Assembly (NCBI GenBank): GCA_050299435.1
Contig: JBNKVX010000003.1
Span: 1 to 64,000 of the forward strand
Direction of reading: 5' to 3'
Length of the DNA: 64,000 nt
Source: 1162T-S-0a-05 sp050299435
Lineage (GTDB): Bacteria > Pseudomonadota > Gammaproteobacteria > Pseudomonadales > Cellvibrionaceae
The position numbers and the translations under genes are program-made. The first letter of the stretch is position 1. The number at the start of each line of letters is the position of its first letter. The notes under the pieces were generated by a model, which worked only from the letters and a program-made list of their open reading frames with translations, did no database searches and was not told where the DNA came from. Shown one piece after another: positions 51,518-59,954 of the stretch.

Positions 51518-53296
51518 TTATTTATTGCTAAGCCAAACACTTTGATAGGGCGCCAATGTTAACTCTTTGTGAAGGTCGTTGAAAACTTCTCCACTGATTA
51601 AATCTACCCATTTATCTAAATTGATTAAGTTGATGGATGAAAGAGGAATGGCAACTTCCTGATCGCTAATATTACTGATACAGAAAATACTTTGATCGCG
51701 TTTAACACTTTGTCTCCAAAATCCAAACAACTGATCACCCAAGTGCAAAGTAAATTGTGTGGCATTGGGGTGAAAAGCGCTTTGCTTTTTACGAATTTCA
51801 ATGAGACGTAATAATTCGTTAAATACTTTTGTGTGATGACTGTATTCGTTTTCCAGTAAACTCATCAATTCCGGGAATTGCCACTTAAAACGATTGATGG
51901 TGCGATTCTGGTTTGTGAGTTCAACGCCTTCTTGATAATTTTGCGTACCCAAAAAGCTATGAATATAAATCCCGGGTATGCCTTCCAAGCCTAACATAAT
52001 CACATGGGCACAGATAAACCTTTGTATTTGCCATTTATCTGGCCCGTGCGCACTGGTGCCTTGCAGGGCATCAAATAGGGTTACGTTTATTTCATAAGGT
52101 TTATTTCGGCCGCCTTCAAGCGCGCGCCAACCAATGCGGGCGCCAAAACTTTGCATAGTATTTACGAGAGTATCAATTTCATCTTCAGACAAAAGACCTT
52201 CGGCAGGTCGTAAACCAATTCCATCGTGTGAAGCAATAAAATTAAAATAAAAAGTGCCAAATTGGGCGGGGGGCATGGTCATCTGCCAGGTTTTTAAATA
52301 TTGGCTTGTGCCCGTGACCAAGGCATGTACCAGTAGGGGTGGCAGAGAAAAATTGTAAACTGCGTGTGCCTCGTTAGCGTTTCCAAAATAGCTGAGATTT
52401 TCGTGGTTGGGTAAATTGGTTTCAGTGATAATAATGCAATTGGGTGAATGGTGTTCTATTAGTGTGCGAATTAATCGAACCACCTCATGGGTTTTGGGAT
52501 GATTTAAACAACTGGTGCCCAGTTCCTTCCATAAAAATGCGACGGCATCCAAGCGAAATATTTTTACACCTCGATCCAGATAGAGCTTTATGATGTTAAT
52601 CATTTCAATCAAGACGTCTGGGTTGGAAAAATTCAAATCCACTTGATCATGACTGAAAGTGCACCAGACAAATTTTTTGCCATCAAGCGTTTCAACTTCT
52701 CGCAGTAAAGGGTGAGTGCGAGGGCGTACTACAAGCGTGGTATCTATATTGGGTTCGACTTCAATAAAATAATCTTTCCCGGGTTCCTTGCGTTGTTTAA
52801 AATTATCAAACCAACGGCTGCGACTCGAACAATGGTTGATGACCAAGTCTGCCATAAGATCGAAATCCTTGGAGATGTCGACGATATCTTGCCAATCGCC
52901 CAAGCCATCGTTAATCAGGGTGTAATCAATAACGGAAAATCCATCGTCTGAACTGTAAGGGAAAAATGGCAGTATATGGACACCACTTACCGCACCTTTT
53001 AAATTTTCTTTTAAAAATTTATGCAGCGTGGAAAGTGGCGTAGTATTTTCCTCGATAATGCTATCCCCATAGGTGATAAGCCAAACGTCTTCTTGATCCC
53101 AGAAATTTTCATGCAGTCCAGGTTTGCTACAGCTTTCTTCCAGACCCATGGTTAAAATTAACTTCTTTGCGAGGGCAGGAATATTAATCTCAGGAAAGTT
53201 TTGTGGGTCGTAAATAAATTGCAAGTGAGTTTCGACAATGAATCGTAGTTCTTTTTGAATTTGCGGTGATGCCTGACTGTTTTCAATATTGCTCAT
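51518..53296 (-). CDS. GH13_18 glycoside phosphorylase, probable glucosylglycerate phosphorylase
   Basis: A 592-residue sucrose-phosphorylase-type enzyme. Catalytic residues are in IFRLDAVAFLWKE (nucleophile Asp 250), TETNLPNHEN (acid/base Glu 292) and ASHDGIGLRP (Asp 358). The related family members phosphorolyse sucrose, sucrose 6-phosphate or glucosylglycerate. The neighbouring synthase, phosphatase and glycerate kinase make glucosylglycerate (to glucose 1-phosphate plus glycerate) the likely substrate. It follows the synthase by 33 bases. Automatic labels such as 'alpha-amylase' or 'sucrose phosphorylase' would probably mislead. Confidence 0.8.
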   Translation of the reverse strand: MSNIENSQASPQIQKELRFIVETHLQFIYDPQNFPEINIPALAKKLILTMGLEESCSKPGLHENFWDQEDVWLITYGDSIIEENTTPLSTLHKFLKENLKGAVSGVHILPFFPYSSDDGFSVIDYTLINDGLGDWQDIVDISKDFDLMADLVINHCSSRSRWFDNFKQRKEPGKDYFIEVEPNIDTTLVVRPRTHPLLREVETLDGKKFVWCTFSHDQVDLNFSNPDVLIEMINIIKLYLDRGVKIFRLDAVAFLWKELGTSCLNHPKTHEVVRLIRTLIEHHSPNCIIITETNLPNHENLSYFGNANEAHAVYNFSLPPLLVHALVTGTSQYLKTWQMTMPPAQFGTFYFNFIASHDGIGLRPAEGLLSEDEIDTLVNTMQSFGARIGWRALEGGRNKPYEINVTLFDALQGTSAHGPDKWQIQRFICAHVIMLGLEGIPGIYIHSFLGTQNYQEGVELTNQNRTINRFKWQFPELMSLLENEYSHHTKVFNELLRLIEIRKKQSAFHPNATQFTLHLGDQLFGFWRQSVKRDQSIFCISNISDQEVAIPLSSINLINLDKWVDLISGEVFNDLHKELTLAPYQSVWLSNK

Positions 53297-53329
53297 GGCA
53301 TGACTTCTCTCAAATAATACGTTTTAAAA

Positions 53330-54550
53330 TTATTGATAATCTTGCATATCATCTAATACAGCTTGATGGATTTCATTTAGAACGCCTGGTACGGCGCTGG
53401 TGACTCTGTTCCAGCTGGGGATAAAAGGCTTTTCCATGGGATTCTCCAAAAAACTTTGCCCAGCAACAAGAATATTTGTGGCAAAAAGTTCCACTGCCCT
53501 TTCTTCATTGTGTACGTCGAGCTTTAAGCCATTCATTAGGGCATCGTTATAGTAAGTCTCGATAAAATCCAGTGCGATACGAAAATAAGTCGCTTTAATT
53601 GAGCGGAAAGTTTCAGAGTTAAATACTACGCCATTCGTTGCGAGCTTTCGAAATAACGCTTTGGAAATATCTATCGACATTTTTGCCAGACCTTTGCTTG
53701 CGTCCTCTGAGCTAAGCTTTTGGTGTTTATGGTCGTAAGAATCGGCAATGTCTGCCTGACACAAACGATTGTTGGCATAGTTGCGGTTGAGTTCTGAAAG
53801 TACACCGATTTCCAAGCCCCAGTCGCTGGGTATGCGAATATCGTTGATCACATCAGTGCGAAATGAAAATTCACCGGCAAGAGGATAGCGAAAACTGTCG
53901 ATGTAATCGAGGTAATCCATATTGCCCACTGTTTTCTTTAGTGCGCGAATCAGCGGTGTAACAAGTAAGCGGCTAACCCTCCCATGAATTTTTCCATCTG
54001 CTACGCGAGCGTAGTAGCCTTTGCAAAATTCGTAGTTAAAACTGGTGTTGGCAACCGGATAAATAAGGCGCGCGAGTAAACTTTTGTTGTAAGTGACGAT
54101 GTCGCAATCATGAAGCGCGACTGATTGAGATTTTCCTGAAGCCAATACAAAACCAAGGCAATACCAAACGTTGCGTCCTTTCCCTGGTTCCAGTGGAGCA
54201 AGACCTTCATCGTGAAGCCGGTCGTCAATGGCGCGTAAACGTGGACCATCGTTCCAAAGGATTTTAAATTCCTGCTTGAGAGGTTTAAAAAATTCAAGTG
54301 CCTCTCGATATTGTTTCTCGTTTGCTTTGTCCAGACCGATTACAATTTCCGATAAATATTTTACCTTACTCAGTTCATTGACAATGTTGGGTAATGCATC
54401 TCCCTGGAGTTCTGAATACAGAGAGGGTAGTACCAATGTCATGGGGCGTACTTTGGAAAATTCGCACAGCTCTTTTTCCATATCTTCGATGGGGCGTTGA
54501 GATAAGTTATGCAGCGTAGTGATAATGCCGTTTTGATAAAAGTCTGCCAT
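53330..54550 (-). CDS. gpgS: Glucosyl-3-phosphoglycerate synthase
   Basis: A 406-residue GT81-type glycosyltransferase that moves glucose from an NDP-glucose to 3-phosphoglycerate. The metal-binding DxD is in ALHDCDIVTYN (Asp 148 and 150). NDGPRLRAID and GKGRNVWYCLGF bind nucleotide, and SFRYPLAGEFSFRTDVINDIRIPSDWGLEIG holds the acceptor region typical of GpgS. It lies between the phosphatase (29 bases) and the phosphorylase (33 bases). A mannosyl-transferring (MpgS) role is possible but less like the sequence. Confidence 0.88.
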   Translation of the reverse strand: MADFYQNGIITTLHNLSQRPIEDMEKELCEFSKVRPMTLVLPSLYSELQGDALPNIVNELSKVKYLSEIVIGLDKANEKQYREALEFFKPLKQEFKILWNDGPRLRAIDDRLHDEGLAPLEPGKGRNVWYCLGFVLASGKSQSVALHDCDIVTYNKSLLARLIYPVANTSFNYEFCKGYYARVADGKIHGRVSRLLVTPLIRALKKTVGNMDYLDYIDSFRYPLAGEFSFRTDVINDIRIPSDWGLEIGVLSELNRNYANNRLCQADIADSYDHKHQKLSSEDASKGLAKMSIDISKALFRKLATNGVVFNSETFRSIKATYFRIALDFIETYYNDALMNGLKLDVHNEERAVELFATNILVAGQSFLENPMEKPFIPSWNRVTSAVPGVLNEIHQAVLDDMQDYQ

Positions 54551-54579
54551 GGGATCTTCCTTTGTCTAGCTTAAATGAT

Positions 54580-55467
54580 TTATTGGGTTTCCAGTTTTGT
54601 GTCCATTTGCGGTTTTAATTTGTTAATTGCTTCATTCCAGCCTTCTGGGCCATATAAACGTGTTCTGTAAAGTTGTGCATGTTGAAATTCGGGGAAGTTG
54701 AATGAGGGAGACCTAACTTGCACAGCAATCTCGGCGAGACTTAACATATTTAAGTCGTTTGGCCCATCACCCAAAGCAGCGATATTTATGGGCCTTCCAG
54801 TAAGTTCTTTATAAAAGTCCTTTAGCCAAAGCATGGAAGTGCCTTTATTGGTTTGACCTAAAATATGGAAAAAGCGCCCTCCCTTAAGAATATTTAAGCC
54901 CAATGACGCAAGATGGTTTTTAAAAGCGAGAAAATTTTCCTCGGTCTGCTGCCAAATAAGGGGTTCTGAATATTCTCTTTGGCTTGCAAGTTTTGCCGTA
55001 TTTTCATCAAGGCCGGTTGCTTCAACGATTTGTTTTGGTGACCAGTCTGAAAATCCGCTAAATTTCCAATTTTCATTGGTTTTGGCAGTCTTTAAAACAT
55101 CGAGTATGTCGGACTTCTTAAAACCAAAAACTTTGGTCAAGTGCTTTTCATCTTCATCCAGATTGCTCAGTTCAGGTATTTCCGCTCTTAATGTTTTTAA
55201 ATACGATTTCGGAAAAACAACTGCGGAGCCGTTTTCAACAATGAAGGGGTAGCAAAGATGCATTTTTTCCTGGAGAGCAGTCACTTCAGCTGTTGTTTTG
55301 CTGGTATTAATAATGATTGGAATATTTTTAGAGGCTAGCCAGCGCATGGCTTCCTTTGCTGCATCCCAGCTATAGCTGTGGTGATCCAATAAAGTGCCAT
55401 CCAAATCGGTCACCACAAGAAAATGGGACGTGGCATTTTTTTCGTTTGATTTAGTTTCTGGTAGCAT
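54580..55467 (-). CDS. Glucosyl/mannosyl-3-phosphoglycerate phosphatase
   Basis: A 295-residue HAD-IIB phosphatase with motif I VVTDLDGTLLDHHSYSW, motif II IINTSKTTAEV and a C-terminal GDGPNDLNML, the MpgP/YedP pattern. It removes phosphate from glucosyl-3-phosphoglycerate to give glucosylglycerate. The ATG at 55467 is preferred to an upstream TTG at 55476. It overlaps the end of the glycerate kinase gene by 17 bases. Confidence 0.87.
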   Translation of the reverse strand: MLPETKSNEKNATSHFLVVTDLDGTLLDHHSYSWDAAKEAMRWLASKNIPIIINTSKTTAEVTALQEKMHLCYPFIVENGSAVVFPKSYLKTLRAEIPELSNLDEDEKHLTKVFGFKKSDILDVLKTAKTNENWKFSGFSDWSPKQIVEATGLDENTAKLASQREYSEPLIWQQTEENFLAFKNHLASLGLNILKGGRFFHILGQTNKGTSMLWLKDFYKELTGRPINIAALGDGPNDLNMLSLAEIAVQVRSPSFNFPEFQHAQLYRTRLYGPEGWNEAINKLKPQMDTKLETQ

Positions 55468-56362
55468 GATTTTCAATTAAGTCTACTATCTGGTGATGTT
55501 CGTTCAGAGGAAGAAGCCAGTCTGCTTTTTCGGGAAGCGTTTTAAGGCAATGGAGTGTGAGACGCTCGTAGTGTGAAATAAATCTTAGCAAGCCATCGGT
55601 ATCAAGAAGCTTGGTATTGGTAAGATTTTCTCTTTTAACTCTGTCAGCCAGTTTTTTTTCCTGGAGAGCCCGCCACTGGTAAACACATTCAAAAGAAGGC
55701 GCCGCTAAAACAATGAGTTTATTTAAGCGAGAAAAAAGCCTTGCATAATCTTCTTTCAGTTGTTGATTCACGTAATTCCGCCAAATTCGATGGCTGTCTT
55801 CTTCGGCCTCTAAACGGTTGACGGGAGAGACCAGGGATCCTTCATCTTGAGCCTCTATACCGACACACCAGCCTTCAAAAATAACAACATCAACTGGCCC
55901 CTCTGTATTTGGCCAGAATGAAGAGAGGACACGATCATCAACTGCCTTATTAAAGACGGGTAGCGCAAGTGTCTCGCCCTTTCCAAGTAAGCTCAGTTCG
56001 TTGAATATTTTTTTTGCCAGGGGTAGGTCATGGGTACCCGGAACACCGCGAGTGACCAGCAGTGGATGGATACGTTTTGCCAGTTCGCGTCGTGCTTTTA
56101 GTGTGAGATAAAAATCATCAAGGGATAAAACGCAAACTCTCAGTTGATACTCATCTTCAAGAATGATTTTTAGAAAAGCGGCCATTGTGCTCTTGCCGCT
56201 GCCCTGGCACCCCTGAACCCCTAGGAAAAAGCAGTCCTGCTGTTTAGAGGATGCCAGAGCGATATTATGTGCCAGGGGCCGATACCACTGTTGCACAATA
56301 TCGTGAAAACTTTCACTAAGGTCGTGTTGTGTAATGGCTTGATTTATTCGATTATGCACCAT
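55451..56362 (-). CDS. D-glycerate 3-kinase (GLYK type)
   Basis: A P-loop kinase of about 303 residues with GVQGCQGSGKST (Walker A), LSLDDFYLTLKAR, HPLLVTRGVPGTHD and VVIFEGWCVG, the plant-type glycerate kinase/YggC pattern. It phosphorylates glycerate to 3-phosphoglycerate, the acceptor of GpgS, so it feeds and recycles the pathway. The ATG at 56362 is taken; a GTG at 56410 would extend it by 16 residues, and neither start has a good Shine-Dalgarno. First gene of the operon. Confidence 0.86.
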   Translation of the reverse strand: MVHNRINQAITQHDLSESFHDIVQQWYRPLAHNIALASSKQQDCFFLGVQGCQGSGKSTMAAFLKIILEDEYQLRVCVLSLDDFYLTLKARRELAKRIHPLLVTRGVPGTHDLPLAKKIFNELSLLGKGETLALPVFNKAVDDRVLSSFWPNTEGPVDVVIFEGWCVGIEAQDEGSLVSPVNRLEAEEDSHRIWRNYVNQQLKEDYARLFSRLNKLIVLAAPSFECVYQWRALQEKKLADRVKRENLTNTKLLDTDGLLRFISHYERLTLHCLKTLPEKADWLLPLNEHHQIVDLIENHATRN

Positions 56363-56645
56363 ATCGGGTCGCTTATTTAAGTTGCTTGTTGCGCCTGCTT
56401 GTTTATGCACAATAATAGGGCTTGGTTGCAGGTTCTACCCCTTTAAGCGGGCATTTAACCGCCTCTGAGGGTATGTAGGAGCAAATAGTGATCCAGGTTT
56501 GAGAAAGGGCTGATGATGAACTGATTAAATCGAGCCTTTGCCCAAATAATACTTTTAAGTGTGTAGGTAATCTCATTAATATAGCGACTCGCTGCTATCA
56601 TACGGCAGCTCACAGGGGCCTTAGAGTTTTTCAATGGAAAGCACA

Positions 56646-57404
56646 ATGCGACGTAGCCTGATTCTGGCGACAGTTCTGATTTATATAATATTATTGAGCG
56701 CGTGTAGCGCTCTGCCAAAAATGCCTTCCTCACTGGAAAATAGCGTCAATGAAAACACCAGTTTGATCCAGACGCAGCAGTCTATGTTGACCGAACAGAG
56801 CCAGCAGTTGGAGCAGGTTAACGCTAATCAAATGGCTATCGTGGATGCTTTGGATGAGCTCAAAAATCAACTTGTTGGATTGCGGCAGCAAAATCAACCC
56901 GTTACCAAAAAATCTGAAAAGGTGGTGGCTCGTAAAGTCGTCACCAAGGTGTCCTCTCCTGTTGAAGGAAAAATGGTAGTCGGGCGCAATGAGTGGGTAT
57001 GGGTCGAATTGTTCGATCGCTACATTAATGCGCGCATTGATACAGGTACACGCTCATCAACATTGAATGTAAAAAATTTACAACCCTTCGAGCGCAATGG
57101 AGAGAGCTGGGTTCGCTTTGAAGTGGCTGAACTGGAAGACCAGGAAGTGCTTTGGGAAGCGCCGCTATCACGTTATTTACGCGTAAAAAATGGCGGCGGG
57201 GAAGAGCTTGAGCGCAGACCAGTAATTAAAGTCAGTGTTCGCCTTGGCAGTATGATCGAAGAAACCGAACTTACTTTGGCTAGCAAAACCGGTTCATCCT
57301 ATCCGCTGCAACTCGGGCGGGACTTTTTACGCGATATCGCTGTTGTTGATGTTTCCCGCAGGTTTATCCAACCAAAATTAGAAGAAAAAACTGTCTCAAG
57401 ATAG
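56646..57404 (+). CDS. Retropepsin-like 'ATP-dependent zinc protease' lipoprotein
   Basis: A 252-residue lipoprotein: signal LIYIILLSAC with lipid Cys 20, a coiled-coil region (about 38-85, QTQQSMLTEQSQQLEQVNA), then a PF05618-type domain with the aspartic-protease motif RIDTGTRSSTLNV (Asp 132) and LQLGRDFLRDIAVVDVS. Despite the family name, these proteins are related to RimB-type aspartyl peptidases. The lipobox places it in the periplasm or outer membrane. Its stop shares a base with the GTG start of the next gene. Confidence 0.82.
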   Translation: MRRSLILATVLIYIILLSACSALPKMPSSLENSVNENTSLIQTQQSMLTEQSQQLEQVNANQMAIVDALDELKNQLVGLRQQNQPVTKKSEKVVARKVVTKVSSPVEGKMVVGRNEWVWVELFDRYINARIDTGTRSSTLNVKNLQPFERNGESWVRFEVAELEDQEVLWEAPLSRYLRVKNGGGEELERRPVIKVSVRLGSMIEETELTLASKTGSSYPLQLGRDFLRDIAVVDVSRRFIQPKLEEKTVSR

Positions 57405-58909
57405 TGAATAAATCACGCACACCTTTTTACATATTGATTGTTTTGCTCCTGCTCGCCGGGCTAAGTTTGATATGGCATCGACACAGTCAGCAAAATGTTC
57501 CTTTTTTGCCTGGAGAAAAGCGGCAGATTTGGTCTATTGAAGCGAAAATAGAATTTTTAGCGAATAACAATCCCGTTAAAATATCTTTGGCCATCCCCGA
57601 TACTCAACCTGGTTTTGAACGCTTGGGCGAACACACCGCGAGCCCGGGATATGGCTTGGCTTTCAGCGAAAAAGATGACGGCCGCCGAGCGGAATGGACG
57701 ATACGCAGTGCCAATGGAATTCAGACCTTGTATTACCGTGTTGATATGTTGGTTCAGGAGGGCAATCTTCCCCAGGAACAAAATCCTCCCGCACTTAAAC
57801 ACGGACTTAACGGTGATCGTGGGCCCTATACCACTGCTGCGCGTCAGTTACTGGAAAGAGCACGCTCACGTTCGGCAGACAGTATTACCCTCGCACGTGA
57901 ACTCATTCGCGAATTTAATGCTTCTACTCAGGAAGCTGAATTTCTCGCTCAAAAACAAACTCGCAGTAGCTGGTTGGTTGCACTTCTGAATGAAGCGAGT
58001 GTCGCAGCACGTGAGGTGTTTGTATTAAATCTTGAGGATGGACGTCGTCGACAATCCCTGCAAACCCTTATCCAGGTTTTTGACGAGGGAACTTACGAAT
58101 TATTTGATCCCATTAGCGGCTTGCAGGGCCGCCAGGAAAACCAAATTCTGTGGGAATATCAGAGCGGCCCGCTACTGGACCTTGTGGGCGGTAGTCAATC
58201 TAACGTTTTGTTTTCCTTTATAAAGCAAGAAGTTCCTTTGGAAGCAAACGAGCCCGAAGTGCGAGATTTTTTTGGATTCTCCATACACAGTTTGCCGCTG
58301 GAAGAACAGGCCATGTTTAAAGGGATTCTGTTAATTCCGGTGGGCGTGCTTGTTGTTGTATTTATGCGAATATTTATTGGCTTGCGCACATCCGGTACTT
58401 TTATGCCGGTGCTTATCGCGATCTCGTTCATCCAAACTTCACTGCTAACCGGCTTGATCGGTTTTGTGTTGATCGTCAGCGTTGGCTTATTAATTAGAAG
58501 TTATTTAAGCAATCTGAATTTGTTATTAGTGGCGAGAATTTCGGCCGTCATTGTTACGGTGATCATTATGATCACAGCTTTTTCTATTTTATCCTTTCAG
58601 CTGGGCTTGTCAGAAGGTTTGAAAGTAACTTTTTTCCCCATGATTATTTTGAGTTGGACCATCGAGCGTATGTCGATCCTCTGGGAAGAAGAAAGTCCGA
58701 AAGAAGTATTGGTGCAGGTCGGCGGAGCGCTGCTGGTCGCAGTTGTCGCTTACGCTTTGATGATGAATGAATTTGTTCGTCATTTTACGTTTAACTTTCT
58801 GGGTCTCCAGCTCGTGTTGATGGCAACGATATTGCTGTTTGGTAGTTATACCGGTTACCGTCTATTTGAATTGTGGCGTTTTAATTCACTGCTGGGTAAA
58901 AAGTCCTGA
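57404..58909 (+). CDS. Inactive transglutaminase fused to seven membrane helices
   Basis: A 501-residue membrane protein. One N-terminal helix (ILIVLLLLAGLSLIW) leads to a periplasmic transglutaminase-like domain that lacks the Cys-His-Asp triad, then a C-terminal block of about seven helices from residue 310 (GILLIPVGVLVVVFMRIFIGLRTSG...). This two-domain layout (PF14400/PF14402 families) is found next to ATP-grasp ligases and zinc-protease-like proteins. Overlaps at both ends (1 base each) couple it to its neighbours. Role unknown. Confidence 0.83.
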   Translation: MNKSRTPFYILIVLLLLAGLSLIWHRHSQQNVPFLPGEKRQIWSIEAKIEFLANNNPVKISLAIPDTQPGFERLGEHTASPGYGLAFSEKDDGRRAEWTIRSANGIQTLYYRVDMLVQEGNLPQEQNPPALKHGLNGDRGPYTTAARQLLERARSRSADSITLARELIREFNASTQEAEFLAQKQTRSSWLVALLNEASVAAREVFVLNLEDGRRRQSLQTLIQVFDEGTYELFDPISGLQGRQENQILWEYQSGPLLDLVGGSQSNVLFSFIKQEVPLEANEPEVRDFFGFSIHSLPLEEQAMFKGILLIPVGVLVVVFMRIFIGLRTSGTFMPVLIAISFIQTSLLTGLIGFVLIVSVGLLIRSYLSNLNLLLVARISAVIVTVIIMITAFSILSFQLGLSEGLKVTFFPMIILSWTIERMSILWEEESPKEVLVQVGGALLVAVVAYALMMNEFVRHFTFNFLGLQLVLMATILLFGSYTGYRLFELWRFNSLLGKKS

Positions 58910-59883
58910 TGCTAGCCTTGCTGGACAATACGCGCTGGGCAAAGTTGCGAGCGAGTGGCGTAATGGGTATGAATCGTCGCAATATTTCGTATATATCCAA
59001 GTACAACAACAGAAAATATTTTCCAATTGTTGACAACAAATTACTGACCAAAAAACTGGCTATAGAAAATGGAGTGAATACGCCTCAGCTCATTTCTGTG
59101 GTTGAGAGTCAGCGGGGCATTCGAGGATTGAGCGCTTCGGTGTCGGAAGTAAGCGGATTCTGTATGAAGCCGGCACGCGGGTCGGGCGGCAAGGGAATTA
59201 TGGCCTTGAAGCATGAAAGCGAAGTCGCCTTTCTGCGAACCAATGGCGAGCACTATTCACTGGTTGAATTGGAGCGACATTGTTCAAATATTCTCGCCGG
59301 TTTGTATTCGCTGGGTGGAATACCGGATGTTGCTATTATTGAAGGCTTGATAAGAGCAGACAAAGTATTTGAGGATTACTCCTTCGAAGGGGTGCCTGAT
59401 ATTCGCATTATTGTTTTTCAGGGTATTCCAGTCATGGCTATGATTCGCTTGTCCTGCCACGCTTCGTCAGGCAAGGCCAATCTGCATCAGGGCGCTGTGG
59501 GCGTCGGCCTGGATATGGCGGACGGCACCGGGGTTAATGCCGTACAGAAGGATCAACAAATTACTCTCCATCCAGATACCGGTAAAAATCTACTGGAAAT
59601 TAAAGTGCCACACTGGGAGTCTCTGCTTGAGCTCGCTTGCCGATGTTATCAAATGTCCGGTCTTGGTTATCTTGGGGTTGATCTTGTCATCGATGAGGAC
59701 CAGGGTCCGACTCTTTTGGAACTCAATGCGCGACCGGGCCTCTCCATTCAAATTGCCAACAATTCGGGCATACTGCCGCGCTTGCGAGCGGTGGAGAAAC
59801 TTAAACGTCCGGAGCGTATGACGATCAACGAAAGAGTGGCTTTTTGCCGTGAAAATTTTTCTGCTCAAATAATACGCGTATAA
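58909..59883 (+). CDS. RimK-like ATP-grasp alpha-L-glutamate ligase-like protein
   Basis: A 324-residue ATP-grasp enzyme with MNRRNISYISKYNNRK, KPARGSGGKGIMAL (nucleotide loop), VPDIRIIVFQGIPVMAMIRL, HQGAVGVGLDM and the metal-binding LLELNARPGLSIQIAN. It resembles the RimK-related glutamate ligase group that adds amino acids to peptides or proteins. It is translationally coupled to the 7TM gene (TGATG overlap). The substrate is unknown. proA follows within 71 bases. Confidence 0.85.
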   Translation: MLALLDNTRWAKLRASGVMGMNRRNISYISKYNNRKYFPIVDNKLLTKKLAIENGVNTPQLISVVESQRGIRGLSASVSEVSGFCMKPARGSGGKGIMALKHESEVAFLRTNGEHYSLVELERHCSNILAGLYSLGGIPDVAIIEGLIRADKVFEDYSFEGVPDIRIIVFQGIPVMAMIRLSCHASSGKANLHQGAVGVGLDMADGTGVNAVQKDQQITLHPDTGKNLLEIKVPHWESLLELACRCYQMSGLGYLGVDLVIDEDQGPTLLELNARPGLSIQIANNSGILPRLRAVEKLKRPERMTINERVAFCRENFSAQIIRV

Positions 59884-59954
59884 TAGACGTATCAGTTGGT
59901 ATTGAGACAATCATGAATAGCGTTACAGATATAGAACTTGGAAAAGACCGGGCC

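Noticed and set aside
51518..53296. Simple sucrose phosphorylase or alpha-amylase
   Set aside because: The fold is shared, but the operon partners make and use glycerate compounds, and no sucrose transporter or fructokinase is present.
56455..56733. Minus-strand ORF of 92 residues between the glycerate kinase and the lipoprotein gene
   Set aside because: It overlaps the start of the convincingly coding lipoprotein gene and has no Shine-Dalgarno or family features.
56646..57404. A true zinc metalloprotease, as the family name implies
   Set aside because: There is no HExxH or similar metal site; the visible catalytic motif is the aspartic IDTGT.
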